Below, piece by piece: positions 15,820-24,854 of a DNA stretch of 64,000 nucleotides (within the stretch, counting starts at the first letter, position 1; every line of letters begins with the position of its first letter). The notes beneath the pieces were generated by a model. It saw only the letters and a program-made list of their open reading frames with translations. It had not been told where the DNA came from and ran no database searches. This stretch comes from Sulfuritalea sp. (lineage in GTDB: Bacteria; Pseudomonadota; Gammaproteobacteria; Burkholderiales; Rhodocyclaceae): the NCBI GenBank assembly GCA_023229685.1, contig JALNYT010000006.1, positions 1-64,000 of the forward strand. The letters run 5' to 3'. A program made the position numbers and the translations under genes.

Positions 15820-15833
15820 GAGCCGATCGACAC

Positions 15834-16226
15834 TCACTCGTTGAATCCCCGAATCAGCCTGCCCGCCTTCTTCGTCGGGCGGCCTTTCAGACCCGCGCCG
15901 GGCATCGGCGCCAGCCGGCGGATTTCCTGCTGTTGCAGGCGATGGGCGGCACTTTCCGCGGTCTCCTCATAGAGCAGGCGAGCTTCCGGCGCCGGCCGCC
16001 GCTGCGCATTCACCCCGCGCACGATGACCGTCCAGCGCACCTCTCCGGCGACAATTTCGAGTTCGTCGCCCGCTTTCAGTTCGCGCGCCGGCTTGACGTG
16101 CTGGCCGTTCCACTTGACCCGGCCGCCATCGACCGCAACGGCGGCGACGCTGCGCGTCTTGAAAAAGCGCGCCGCCCAGAGCCACTTGTCGATGCGCTGG
16201 CACTGCCGGTCGGCGTCGTCACTCAT
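15834..16226 (-). CDS. hslR: S4-domain heat-shock protein Hsp15
   Basis: A 130-residue protein with an N-terminal S4 RNA-binding domain (RIDKWLWAARFFKTRSVAAVAVDGGRVKWNGQHVKPARELKAGDELEI) and a basic C-terminal tail (GLKGRPTKKAGRLIRG), the usual HslR layout. Hsp15 binds free 50S subunits carrying a nascent chain and helps rescue stalled ribosomes after stress. It converges with the small exported protein gene (15 bp apart) and precedes nothing on its own strand that looks functionally related. Confidence 0.92.
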   Translation of the reverse strand: MSDDADRQCQRIDKWLWAARFFKTRSVAAVAVDGGRVKWNGQHVKPARELKAGDELEIVAGEVRWTVIVRGVNAQRRPAPEARLLYEETAESAAHRLQQQEIRRLAPMPGAGLKGRPTKKAGRLIRGFNE

Positions 16227-16279
16227 CCGGGCAACCGCCCTGGACGGCGACCCGACATCCGTCGCGCCGGCGCCGACTC

Positions 16280-16729
16280 CTACTTGCCGGCCGCTTCACG
16301 CTTGCGGCGCGAGGTCGCCATGACCATGGCTTCGCCATCGATGACCACCTTGTCGCCGACGGTGCACACCGTGTCGAGAATCACCCGACACTTTTCCGCG
16401 ATGACTTCCTTTACCGTCACCTTGGCATGCACGGTGTCGCCCGGACGCACCGGTGCGCGAAAGCGCAAGGACTGGCTCATGTAGATCACGCCCGCCCCTG
16501 GCAAACGATTGCCCAGCACCGATGAAATCAGGCTGGCGGTCAACATGCCGTGCGCGATGCGGCCGCCGAACGGCGTGGTCCGCCCATACACGTCATCCAT
16601 ATGCACCGCATTCGAATCCATGGACACGCCGGAAAAGAGCACGATATCCGCATCGGTAATGGTCTTGGCCACTTCCGCGCTCATGCCGACCGCTATGTCT
16701 TCGATGTCGTAACCGTTCTGCGGATTCAT
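16280..16729 (-). CDS. MaoC-like (R)-specific enoyl-CoA hydratase
   Basis: A 149-residue single hotdog domain. The hydratase-2 motif appears as GVSMDSNAVHMDD (catalytic Asp and His), followed by FGGRIAHGMLTASLISSVLGNRLPG. Such enzymes hydrate trans-2-enoyl-CoA to (R)-3-hydroxyacyl-CoA, feeding polyhydroxyalkanoate synthesis or beta-oxidation. No PHA genes are visible nearby, so its pathway is open. ATG at 16729 follows the large AsmA-like gene by about 70 bp on the same strand. Confidence 0.88.
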   Translation of the reverse strand: MNPQNGYDIEDIAVGMSAEVAKTITDADIVLFSGVSMDSNAVHMDDVYGRTTPFGGRIAHGMLTASLISSVLGNRLPGAGVIYMSQSLRFRAPVRPGDTVHAKVTVKEVIAEKCRVILDTVCTVGDKVVIDGEAMVMATSRRKREAAGK

Positions 16730-16801
16730 GAAAGTCCTTTGTCGTGATCGGAGCCATCGGCCCGGGTGGAAAGCAGTTTGACGCCGCGCCTCTGCCCGCC
16801 T

Positions 16802-19507
16802 CTACGGCCGGCGCCATTCGATTTTCTGGAGGGTGCCGGCCACCGCAAGATTGGCCCGCCGCTGTTCCCCGGGCATCTTGAGATCGATGACAAAGCGCCC
16901 GCGCACATTGGCATTCGCATCAACCTCGGCCGCGCCATTGGCAGTCATGGCGCCCTCGGTCAAGCGCACCTGCCTGAGTTGAGTTGCGCCGCGCTCATGC
17001 ACAAACATTCCGGTGGCCTCGGCGAACCGGGTCTCGCCGCTCATCGCTCCACCCTGCAGCATGCGGCCCATGTCCACCCCCAGCAGAAGCCCTCGCGTGA
17101 CCAGGAAATCGCCTTCCATGCGATTCGCCGCGAAGAGCTTGGCCGGATCCGGCGCTTGCATCGCATACGCAGCCGCCCCCGCCACCCTGCCGTCGCCCAT
17201 CAGGCCGGGAAGAAGTCGGGAGGTGTCGATCTGCTTGGCGTTCAACGCGCCGGCAAGAGTCCAGTTTGTGCCCCATTTCAGCTTGGCCTTGCCGCTGAGA
17301 ATCCCGCCCTGGGCAAAGCCCTTGAACTCCGTCACGGCAAGTTCACTTCCGTTCGCCGTGCCGCTGGCGACCAGATCATCCAGCGTGAGTTCCGACCCGA
17401 AAGGAATCTTGAACGACCTCGCCTTGAAGTCGATCTGCACCGACTCACCCTTCGGCGCCAGTTCCACGTTGAGGTTCTTGTCTGTCGACTCAATGACGAT
17501 GGTCTTCCAGGTGCCATCGCCATCCGACTGCAACTTGGCGTCGAAAACCGGGAGGCTGACGTTCTTCGATTCAATACGGGCGTTCAAGACCCGGACCTCG
17601 CCGAACACGGCGTCTTGCGCCTGCGGCTTGCCGAACAAAATCCAGCCCAGGCCCGCTTCCGTTACAACGGGCGAATCCAGTTCGAGCGACTTGAACACCT
17701 TCTTGTCGCTCGACAGGTTGCCAAGCCCGCCGATCGCCTTGACTTTGGAAATCTTGATCTGCCCTTCACTGCCGATCGAAACACCCTCCAGCCGGAAGTA
17801 CGGTTGCGGCACCAGCGACAGACGCAACGCCTGGATTTTCACCGGCTGCTGAAACTGTCCGGCCAGCAATTTCTCGAACTGCGGAATCGATCCATCGAAC
17901 GAGATCAGGTGAATGGTCGCCAGGCCAAGCACAAGCAGGGCAGCGATTCCCAGCGCGAGCGGCTTGCCCAATTTGCGCGGCCTGGCTGAACTGGCTGTGC
18001 CCTCCTTCGCAGCCGCTTTCTTGCTCCGCTTTGCCGCTGCCTCCTCCTCCTCGCGTCGAAACTTCTCTTCGGCAGCGCGCCGGGCCTGCTCTTCGGCTGC
18101 CACGCGGGCCTCTTCTTCCGCCGCGACGCGGGCCTGCTCTTCGGCCTCGCGCCGGATCTGTTCTTCTGCCGCTTTTCGCGCCTCTACTTCTGCTTCCTGG
18201 CGGGCACCTTCGGCGGCTTCGCGCTGCGCCGGTTCCTCCGCCTCGCGCCGACTCTGTTCTTCCGCCGCCTTTCGCGCCTGCGCTTCTGCGTCCAGCCGTG
18301 CACGTTCGGCCGTTTCCCACAGCGCCTTCTCTTCGGCCAGCTTTCGCACCTGCGCCTCGGCGTCCTGCTGGGCGCGTTCGGCGGCTTCCCGCAGCGCCTT
18401 CTCGTCAGCCAGCTTTCGTGCCTGCGCTTCGGCTTCCTGCCGGGCGCGGTCGGCGGCTTCGCGCTGCGCCTTCTCTGCGGCCAGCTTTTTCGCCTGTGCT
18501 TCGGCTTCCTGCCGGGCGCGGTCGGCCGCTTCGCGCTGCGCCTTTTCTTCGGCCAGCTTTTTCGCCTGCGCTTCGGCTTCCTGCCGGGCGCGGTCGGCGG
18601 CTTCGCGCTGCGCCTTCTCTGCGGCCAGCTTTTTCGCCTGTGCTTCGGCTTCCTGCCGGGCGCGGTCGGCGGCTTCGCGCTGCGCCTTCTCTTCGGCCAG
18701 CTTTTTCGCCTGCGCTTCGGCGGCCTGCCGGGCGCGGTCGGCGGCTTCGCGCTGCGCCTTCTCTTCGGCCAGCTTTCGCGCCTGTGCTTCGGCTTCCTGC
18801 CGGGCGCGGTCGGCGGCTTCGCGCTGCGCCTTCTCTTCGGCCAGCTTTTTCGCCTGCGCTTCGGCGGCCTGCCGGGCGCGGTCGGCGGCTTCGCGCTGTG
18901 CTTTCTCTTCGGCCAACTTTCGCGCCTGTGTTTCGGCTTCCTGCCGGGCGCGATCGGCGGCTTCGCGCTGCGCCTTCTCTTCGGCCAGCTTTCGTGCCTG
19001 CGCTTCGGCGGCCTGCCGGGCGCGATCGGCGGCTTCGCGCTGCGCCTTCTCTTCGGCCAGCTTTCGTGCCTGCGCTTCGGCGGCCTGCCGGGCGCGGTCG
19101 GCGGCTTCGCGCTGTGCTTTCTCTTCGGCCAGCTTTCGTGCCTGCGCTTCGGCGGCCTGCCGGGCGCGGTCGGCGGCTTCGCGCTGCGCCTTCTCTTCGG
19201 CCAGCTTTTGTTCCTGGGCCTTGCGCTCGTGGTCCTTGGTCTGTGGGCTCGATTCAACGCTGGTGAAGTCGAGCAGCCCCGTCGAACTCTCGGCTTCGCG
19301 GATCAGATCTTTCGCGACGAGAGCCGCCAGGGCCCTGTCAAACCACGCGGCATCGCGAAACTTGAGCTTGCTTTGCAGCGCCTCGACGGTGGAAGTTCCA
19401 TCGATTGCATCCAGTGCCTTGCGCAGATCGTTCGCGAGCTCGCGAGACCCCGAGGCCGCCATGTGGGCGCCTTTGTCGGTCCTGATATAGATGGTGGCTC
19501 TAGTCAT
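16802..19507 (-). CDS. Large coiled-coil membrane protein with AsmA-like C-terminal domain
   Basis: A 901-residue protein. Residues 1-75 form a small helical domain (ELANDLRKALDAIDGTSTVEALQSKL...). Residues 101-412 are 13 repeats of a 24-residue Glu/Lys/Arg/Ala unit (KLAEEKAQREAADRARQ...), eleven nearly identical, giving a long charged helix like that of TolA. More acidic Glu-rich sequence and a basic cluster lead to one membrane helix (PLALGIAALLVLGLATIHLI, about residues 515-535). The periplasmic part resembles AsmA-like proteins (FDGSIPQFEKLLAGQFQQPVKIQALRLSLVPQPYFRLEGVSIG...). AsmA relatives act in lipid transport or outer-membrane assembly. The cytosolic repeat arm fused to an AsmA domain is unusual. 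Confidence 0.75.
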   Translation of the reverse strand: MTRATIYIRTDKGAHMAASGSRELANDLRKALDAIDGTSTVEALQSKLKFRDAAWFDRALAALVAKDLIREAESSTGLLDFTSVESSPQTKDHERKAQEQKLAEEKAQREAADRARQAAEAQARKLAEEKAQREAADRARQAAEAQARKLAEEKAQREAADRARQAAEAQARKLAEEKAQREAADRARQEAETQARKLAEEKAQREAADRARQAAEAQAKKLAEEKAQREAADRARQEAEAQARKLAEEKAQREAADRARQAAEAQAKKLAEEKAQREAADRARQEAEAQAKKLAAEKAQREAADRARQEAEAQAKKLAEEKAQREAADRARQEAEAQAKKLAAEKAQREAADRARQEAEAQARKLADEKALREAAERAQQDAEAQVRKLAEEKALWETAERARLDAEAQARKAAEEQSRREAEEPAQREAAEGARQEAEVEARKAAEEQIRREAEEQARVAAEEEARVAAEEQARRAAEEKFRREEEEAAAKRSKKAAAKEGTASSARPRKLGKPLALGIAALLVLGLATIHLISFDGSIPQFEKLLAGQFQQPVKIQALRLSLVPQPYFRLEGVSIGSEGQIKISKVKAIGGLGNLSSDKKVFKSLELDSPVVTEAGLGWILFGKPQAQDAVFGEVRVLNARIESKNVSLPVFDAKLQSDGDGTWKTIVIESTDKNLNVELAPKGESVQIDFKARSFKIPFGSELTLDDLVASGTANGSELAVTEFKGFAQGGILSGKAKLKWGTNWTLAGALNAKQIDTSRLLPGLMGDGRVAGAAAYAMQAPDPAKLFAANRMEGDFLVTRGLLLGVDMGRMLQGGAMSGETRFAEATGMFVHERGATQLRQVRLTEGAMTANGAAEVDANANVRGRFVIDLKMPGEQRRANLAVAGTLQKIEWRRP
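18272..19207 (-). repeat. 72-bp coding tandem repeat (13 units)
   Basis: The period is 72 bp: the segment beginning at 19021 recurs at 19093 with one change. Eleven units (18416-19207) differ at only a few positions, mainly Ala/Glu after ARQ, Arg/Lys at the last residue and Glu/Ala in KLAEEK. The two leftmost are degenerate. Such near identity implies recent expansion or gene conversion, so the unit number probably varies between strains. Confidence 0.9.
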
Positions 19508-19635
19508 GGTGTCAGGATTCCCAGATTCGATGATGGACGACGGTTGATGGGCCGGACAAGCAAAGGCTTAAGGTCTGCTCACCCGGCCTGCTGGATTTCT
19601 GTCTTCAGCTGCAGCAGCAAAAATTCGATTCTCCC

Positions 19636-19764
19636 CTAAAGAGCGCCCAATTCAAGGATGGAGTTGTCATTCACGCGCAGAATCTTACCCGTCCTGATGG
19701 CGTCCGCGATTGATCGTGACTGGCGGTGAAGCTCATCGCGGACTGTCAAAATCAAATGCAGCAT
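19636..19764 (-). CDS. Possible small protein, 42 residues
   Basis: ATG at 19764 opens a 42-codon frame (MLHLILTVRDELHRQSRS...) ending TAG. The ribosome site is weak (GGAG about 18 bp upstream). The product is amphipathic with no signal or membrane helix and may be a fragment of a larger gene. It occupies the 324-bp gap between feoB (ends 19832) and the AsmA-like gene; otherwise I see only likely promoter sequence in that gap. Confidence 0.3.
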   Translation of the reverse strand: MLHLILTVRDELHRQSRSIADAIRTGKILRVNDNSILELGAL

Positions 19765-19831
19765 GGTCGATGTCTCTGTTCTCCGAGCCTGGCAATTCTT
19801 AAAAGTTTAGCGTGAATGGCCTCCGTGGACT

Positions 19832-21874
19832 TCAGTGCGCCAACATTTGCGCCCCACTCAAGACCAGTCGCACCACACCACTGACCAGCAGGGCCACGCC
19901 GACCGATACCGCCACCGAGAACAAGGCGTCCCGGCGGCCGATGGTCTTGAGCATGACGGCGAAGGTGGAGACGCAGGGGATGTAGAAGGTGAGGAACAAC
20001 AGCAGGGTCACGATCTGTACCGGATCGAGCAGGCCGCCGATTTCCTGTGTCCCCAGCGCCTGGTAGATCATCAGCAGCGACAGCTCCTTGCGCAGCACGC
20101 CGAACAGCAGCGGCACGCCCAGCGCCAGCGGGAGGCCCAGCCACCAGACGGTCACCGGCATCAGCAGGCTGTTGATCAGGCTGTCGGCGCCGACGTGATT
20201 GAGCAGCGCCAGCACCACGCTGCCGCCCACCAGCAAGGGCGTCACGATGGTCAGAATGTCGCTGGTGCGGTCCCAGGTCTCGGCCAGCAGGATCCGCCAC
20301 GTCGGCAGGGCATAGGCGGGAATTTCCTGCACCTGGCCGGGGCCGAGTTCGCGATCGCCGCGCGAAAGCAGGCGACCCATGCCGGCGATGACGATCAGGG
20401 TCAGCGCAAACATGCCGAACACGCCGGCGGCGCCGAGGTACTTGCCGGCGATGGCGAGAATGATGGCGGAACGCGCCGAACAGGGCACGAAAGTGATCAG
20501 CACCGAGGCGATCACCCGCTCGCGGCCGCTGGTGGCCTTGGCCGCGCCGGAGATGGCCGGCACGTTGCAGCCCAGGCCGAGCAGGAAGGGCACGGCGACA
20601 CCGCCATGCAGGCCGATCTGGTGAAAGCCGCGATCGACGACAAACGCGATGCGGTGCATCAGCCCCGCCTCTTCCAGCGTCACCAGCAGCATGACCAGCG
20701 GAATCATGTAGGGCACCACGATGCCGACCAGGCCGATCAGGCCATCCGCCACCGCGCGAGCGACTACGCCCCCGGTGGATTGCGGCTGCCAGTCGGCCAG
20801 CGCCGCGGTCAGGCGCGCCGTGGTCATCGAATCGATCCAGCCGCTGATCTCGAACACCACGAACAATACGGCGGCAAACACGGCGAGGCTGCCGATCAAA
20901 CCCCACTGCGGATGCAGGAACAGCTCGTCAAGCCAGTAGCGCCAATCGTGCCTGTCGGTCGGCGATCCCATGCGCAGCGCAGCCTCGACCAGCGTCGCGG
21001 CGCGATGGTGGCGATCGGCATGCAGCTCCTCTGCCAGTGGTCGCGGCAGCCCTTGTCCGGCGGCGTCGCGCAGGGTGCGGAAGCCGGGCAGCAGTTGCGG
21101 GAAATGCTGCTGCAACTCGTCCTCGACGAAACCGTCAGCGGCGGCGAACTGCACCACCAGCAAGGGGTGCGGCAAGCGAAACGCGGCATGGATCTCGGAA
21201 CGGTTCATCGCCGCGGTAAGCGCTTGCAGGCTCTCGGCAATGTGGCCGCTGGGTGGCTGCGGCAAAGGACAGGTGGCCTCGCGCGCTGCATTCGCGGCGG
21301 CGCTGAAGAGCTGCGCGATGCCGTGCCCCATGAGTGCCACGGTGGGTACCACGGGCATGCCGAGGAGCGTTTCCAGGGACTTGATGTTGATGTACAGCCC
21401 CTTCTTCGCCGCCTCGTCCATGTGATTCAGCGCCAGCACGATGGGCCGCCCGAGCTGGCTCAGCTCCAGCGTCAGTTCGAGGTGACTTTGCAGATTGGTG
21501 GCATCGACCACCTGGATGATCAGGTCCGGCGGTGCGAAGGGTGCGGGCGGAGCGGACTGCTCGTGCACCGAAACCGGCGGCCGCTCGTCGCCCCACAGCA
21601 GGTACTTGAACGTGGAAAGGTCATCGCCCTGCAAGTGATGCAGCGAATGGAGGCTCGGCAGATCGACCACGCTGGCTTCATCGAAACCGATCTGAACCGT
21701 GCACTCGCGATAGACGCGCTGCGTGCCGGTCAATTCCCCGCGATGCGGCGCGGTGCTCGACACGGCCTCGAACAGGGTCGTCTTGCCGGCGCCCGGCAGG
21801 CCGACCAGGGCGATGCGCAGACGCCGCTCGCCACGGAACAGCGGGGTGCGCAAGGGGACCGCGGTCTCTTTCAT
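19832..21874 (-). CDS. feoB: FeoB-family ferrous iron transporter (variant)
   Basis: A 680-residue protein. The N-terminal GTPase domain has G1 GLPGAGKTTLFEA, G3 DLPSLHSL and G4 NHMD. The usual G3 is DxPGxYSL, so the invariant Gly and Tyr are replaced. The membrane part starts near residue 325 and shows the two gate motifs with GLGCNVPAI and VPCSARSAII, whose cysteines are conserved in FeoB, and ends with several helices. It should import Fe2+ across the inner membrane. No feoA or feoC is adjacent. It directly abuts the upstream cNMP/CBS/DUF294 gene (stop and start touching), so it belongs to that signalling run. Confidence 0.88.
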   Translation of the reverse strand: MKETAVPLRTPLFRGERRLRIALVGLPGAGKTTLFEAVSSTAPHRGELTGTQRVYRECTVQIGFDEASVVDLPSLHSLHHLQGDDLSTFKYLLWGDERPPVSVHEQSAPPAPFAPPDLIIQVVDATNLQSHLELTLELSQLGRPIVLALNHMDEAAKKGLYINIKSLETLLGMPVVPTVALMGHGIAQLFSAAANAAREATCPLPQPPSGHIAESLQALTAAMNRSEIHAAFRLPHPLLVVQFAAADGFVEDELQQHFPQLLPGFRTLRDAAGQGLPRPLAEELHADRHHRAATLVEAALRMGSPTDRHDWRYWLDELFLHPQWGLIGSLAVFAAVLFVVFEISGWIDSMTTARLTAALADWQPQSTGGVVARAVADGLIGLVGIVVPYMIPLVMLLVTLEEAGLMHRIAFVVDRGFHQIGLHGGVAVPFLLGLGCNVPAISGAAKATSGRERVIASVLITFVPCSARSAIILAIAGKYLGAAGVFGMFALTLIVIAGMGRLLSRGDRELGPGQVQEIPAYALPTWRILLAETWDRTSDILTIVTPLLVGGSVVLALLNHVGADSLINSLLMPVTVWWLGLPLALGVPLLFGVLRKELSLLMIYQALGTQEIGGLLDPVQIVTLLLFLTFYIPCVSTFAVMLKTIGRRDALFSVAVSVGVALLVSGVVRLVLSGAQMLAH

Positions 21875-23764
21875 TCAGAGCCTGTACTCAAGCTGCAGCC
21901 GCGACTGCAGCCGCTTCGCCTGCTTGAAAGCTTCTTTCAAGACCTGGCGATCCAGCTCGTTGAGTTTATCCGGGTCGACGCGATTCTCCCCGCCCGGCCG
22001 GGTGTCCGCATGCTGGTTGCTCAGACGCAATTTCTGGATGAAGAAGAAGCCTTCGATCGCCGCATTGACGTCGTCGCCGCCCAGTTTCATTTGCTCCGCG
22101 GCCGCTCGCAGGCGTGCGGTGGTGCTGCTGTGGGGAATGCCGTTGGCCAGTGCAATGATGCGCGCCGCGTCGACAAAAGGCCGCGCGCCGAAGGCCTTGA
22201 GATCCAGCGTATGCGGAAACTCCGCATTGTTGTCGAAAACGAAATCGCGGATCATGCCCAGCGGCGGCGCGGCTTTCACCGCGTTCTCGGCCATGAAACG
22301 GAGGAAGATCTTGGCGCTGCCGGTAAGCTGCAGCGGCCACTTGCGCAGGGCCTTGGCCAGGGCCTCGTTGCCATACAGCGGACGGAAGTCGAAGAAGATC
22401 GTGGCGTTGAGCAGCGCCTCGGGCTCGGGTAGCCGTATCCACTGGGTAAACCGCTCCCGCCACTCGTCCTGCGTCAGGCACCACAGCGGATTGCTGGCCA
22501 TGATGTTGCCTTTGCACAGCGGGAAGCCGCAGCGCGCCAGGCCTTGATTGACATCGCGCGCAAAGTCGAGAAAGCGCAATTGGAGCACGTCGCGGTCGGC
22601 GAAGTCGGGACAGACGAAGATGATCCCATTGTCCTGATCGGTGCTGAAGGTCTGCTCGTCGCGTCCCTCCGAGCCAAACGCCAGCCAGGCCCAATCGAGG
22701 CCGAACAGGTCGTGCTGCGCCAGATTGATTTCGATCACGCGGCGCGTGACCTGGTCATTGAGACCGGAAATGAACTGCGTCAGCTTTTCCGCGCTGACGC
22801 CCTGACTCAGCATATTGAGGCACAGCCGGCGCACATCGCCGGCCACCTGGCTCAGGGAATCGATGTCGGACGCCGCCTCGATCACCTTGCGGATGTTGCG
22901 CAGGCCCACGCGCTGCATGGCGAACAGGTCGCGCTCGGAGACCACCCCGCTCAGGCGTTCTTCGGCATCCACGATCACCAGGTGGCGGATGCCGAGCGTT
23001 GCCATCGATAGCATGGCCTCATACATCGTGGCGTGGGTCGAGATGGTCGCCGGTGGGGTCGTCATGACTTCTTCGATCGGGGCCGTGGTCGGGTAGTCCG
23101 GCACCACCACGCGGTGCATCGCATCGGATTGGGTGAAGATGCCGACCGGCTTTTGCGCGGCGTCCGCCACCACCACCGAACCAACCTTGGCCGCGACCAT
23201 GGTCTCCATCGCTTCGCGAATCGACGTCTGTGGCGATACGCTGACCACCGTCGACCGCAGGAAGCCGGAAAGCTGAGCATTGAGCGACTGCTGTTCGGCA
23301 CTGCTTTGCCCGAACTGCAGCTGGATCTGGCGCCGCGACTCATCGAGCAGGCCGGCGACATGGTCGAGCACGAAGCGGGCGAACTCGCAACTGCCCGGCA
23401 GCAGCTTGAAGAAGTCGGCGCTGGCGAGACGCCAGACCTGCACCTCCTCCACCGCGGTATAGACGTTGATCGCCGGCCGCTTCGCCGCCACGGCCGCCAG
23501 CGGAAAGCTCTGCCCCGGCTCCAGAACGTACAGGGGCTTGTCGGTCAGATTGACGTCGCCCACCAGCCGGGCCTGGACCTTGCCGGACTGGATCAGGAAC
23601 AGGTCCGGCGGATTGTCGCTCGGGGTGACGATGAAGCCGCCGCCGGCCACCGTGAGAGGCGTCAGGCTGGCGGCCAGCGCCTCGAGGGCGAACGCCCCCA
23701 TGTCCTTGAAGGGTGGGTGCTGGCGCAGAAAGGCGCGCGGGTCCTCGCGCGAATCAGAAGTCAT
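21875..23764 (-). CDS. cNMP-binding/CBS/DUF294 nucleotidyltransferase-like protein
   Basis: A 629-residue protein. Residues about 15-135 are a cyclic-nucleotide-binding-like domain, about 170-290 a CBS pair (VSVSPQTSIREAMETMVAAKVGSVVVADAAQKPVGIFTQSD and a second VMTTPPATIS...), and about 330-620 the DUF294 nucleotidyltransferase-like domain with AFGSEGRDEQTFSTDQDNG (GSxGR...D-x-D active-site signature) and its C-terminal partner. Proteins of this layout often lie next to acetate symporters and two-component genes in betaproteobacteria and are thought to be second-messenger or PII-like uridylyl-type regulators; the substrate is unknown. The next gene upstream encodes a shorter paralogue. Confidence 0.88.
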   Translation of the reverse strand: MTSDSREDPRAFLRQHPPFKDMGAFALEALAASLTPLTVAGGGFIVTPSDNPPDLFLIQSGKVQARLVGDVNLTDKPLYVLEPGQSFPLAAVAAKRPAINVYTAVEEVQVWRLASADFFKLLPGSCEFARFVLDHVAGLLDESRRQIQLQFGQSSAEQQSLNAQLSGFLRSTVVSVSPQTSIREAMETMVAAKVGSVVVADAAQKPVGIFTQSDAMHRVVVPDYPTTAPIEEVMTTPPATISTHATMYEAMLSMATLGIRHLVIVDAEERLSGVVSERDLFAMQRVGLRNIRKVIEAASDIDSLSQVAGDVRRLCLNMLSQGVSAEKLTQFISGLNDQVTRRVIEINLAQHDLFGLDWAWLAFGSEGRDEQTFSTDQDNGIIFVCPDFADRDVLQLRFLDFARDVNQGLARCGFPLCKGNIMASNPLWCLTQDEWRERFTQWIRLPEPEALLNATIFFDFRPLYGNEALAKALRKWPLQLTGSAKIFLRFMAENAVKAAPPLGMIRDFVFDNNAEFPHTLDLKAFGARPFVDAARIIALANGIPHSSTTARLRAAAEQMKLGGDDVNAAIEGFFFIQKLRLSNQHADTRPGGENRVDPDKLNELDRQVLKEAFKQAKRLQSRLQLEYRL

Positions 23765-23782
23765 GAATGGATGCCCTGAAGA

Positions 23783-24853
23783 TCATGTTTCGATATGGAA
23801 TCGGGTTTTCAGCCCCTGCTGGAGTTTACGCGCCTGGCGCAGCGCCTCCAGCAGTACGCGACGATCGAACTCGTTGAGGCGGTCAGGATCAAGCTGATTG
23901 CCCGGTGCGCCAGCCCCGGCACTGGCGCCGGCCTGCACCGCGAGCCGAATGCCTTGCAGGGCATGGAAGGCGTGTACCGCCGCTTCGGCGTCGGCGGGCG
24001 TCACGACGCCCTCTGCCGCGACCGCTCGCAGGCGCGGCGCCGTGCCCGTCTCGGCGCTACCGGCGCCCAGCGCCAGGATGCGTGCCGCATCGACAAAAAT
24101 ACGCGAGCCGAATTTCTTCAGATCGATGGTTCCCCCGGATTTTGCTTCGGTGACGAAATCGTGCAGACGGCCCAGCGGCGGCGCCGCCGCCAGCGCATTG
24201 ACGGTCATCATACGCAGAAAGATCTGGTTGCCGCGCGTGAGTTCCGACAAGGCCCGGCGCAACTTGACGGCCAATCTGGCATCGCCGGCCAGCGCCCGGA
24301 AGTCGAAGAAGATCGCCGCATTGAGCAGGGCCTCGGGCTCCGGCGTGCGCACCCAGGTCGCAAAGTTTTCCTGCCACTCGGACAGCGACAGGCACCAGCG
24401 CGGGTTGCCGGCCATGACTCCACCGGCGCAGAGGGGCAGGCCGCATTCGGCCAGCGCCTGATTCGCCGCACCGGCGAAGGGAAGAAACAGTTCGCGCAGC
24501 TGACGCGCTTCACCGTCGTCGCTGGCGGAGAACAGCAGGCCGTTGTCCTGGTCGGTAGCCAAGGTCTGCTCCAGGCGCCCTTCGGAACCGAGGCCAAGCC
24601 AGCACCAGCGTGTCGGCGGCAAGCGGAAACGCAGCGCAAGCAAGCTCAGCACTCTTGCCCCGATGGCCTCGTTGAGAGCGGACAGGACATGCGTCACCAG
24701 CGCCGCCCCGATCTCCTCATGGTGCAGGGCCACGGCCACCCGGCGCGCCTCGGCGGCACACGCCACCAGTGTGGCGATATCGGGCGCAGCGGCGATGCGG
24801 GCAGTGCATCTGGAGATCGCGCCGGCCTGCGGCAGGATATGGGTGGCGGTCAT
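23783..24853 (-). CDS. DUF294 nucleotidyltransferase-like protein, short paralogue
   Basis: A 356-residue protein from ATG 24853, one base after the stop of the upstream exonuclease-fusion gene. It contains the same catalytic segment (GLGSEGRLEQTLATDQDNGLLF) and C-terminal helices (LNEFDRRVLLEALRQARKLQQGL) as its neighbour at 21875-23764, but lacks the cyclic-nucleotide and CBS sensor domains. The pair probably arose by duplication and may work together, one as sensor and one as catalyst. Coupled translation with the upstream gene is likely from the 1-bp gap. Confidence 0.85.
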   Translation of the reverse strand: MTATHILPQAGAISRCTARIAAAPDIATLVACAAEARRVAVALHHEEIGAALVTHVLSALNEAIGARVLSLLALRFRLPPTRWCWLGLGSEGRLEQTLATDQDNGLLFSASDDGEARQLRELFLPFAGAANQALAECGLPLCAGGVMAGNPRWCLSLSEWQENFATWVRTPEPEALLNAAIFFDFRALAGDARLAVKLRRALSELTRGNQIFLRMMTVNALAAAPPLGRLHDFVTEAKSGGTIDLKKFGSRIFVDAARILALGAGSAETGTAPRLRAVAAEGVVTPADAEAAVHAFHALQGIRLAVQAGASAGAGAPGNQLDPDRLNEFDRRVLLEALRQARKLQQGLKTRFHIET

Positions 24854-24854
24854 G

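Noticed and set aside
18272..19207. Regularly spaced repeats considered as a CRISPR array
   Set aside because: The repeats are contiguous, have no spacers, and are coding.
18031..19490. Plus-strand Ser/Ala/Cys- and Pro/Arg-rich repetitive frames
   Set aside because: They are the other frames of the 72-bp coding repeat; the charged-helix frame fits a complete protein with membrane and C-terminal domains.
19835..22432. An 865-residue plus-strand open frame opposite feoB and the DUF294 gene
   Set aside because: Rich in His, Gln and Arg as expected from the complement of transporter codons, with no motif; the minus-strand genes are clearly real.
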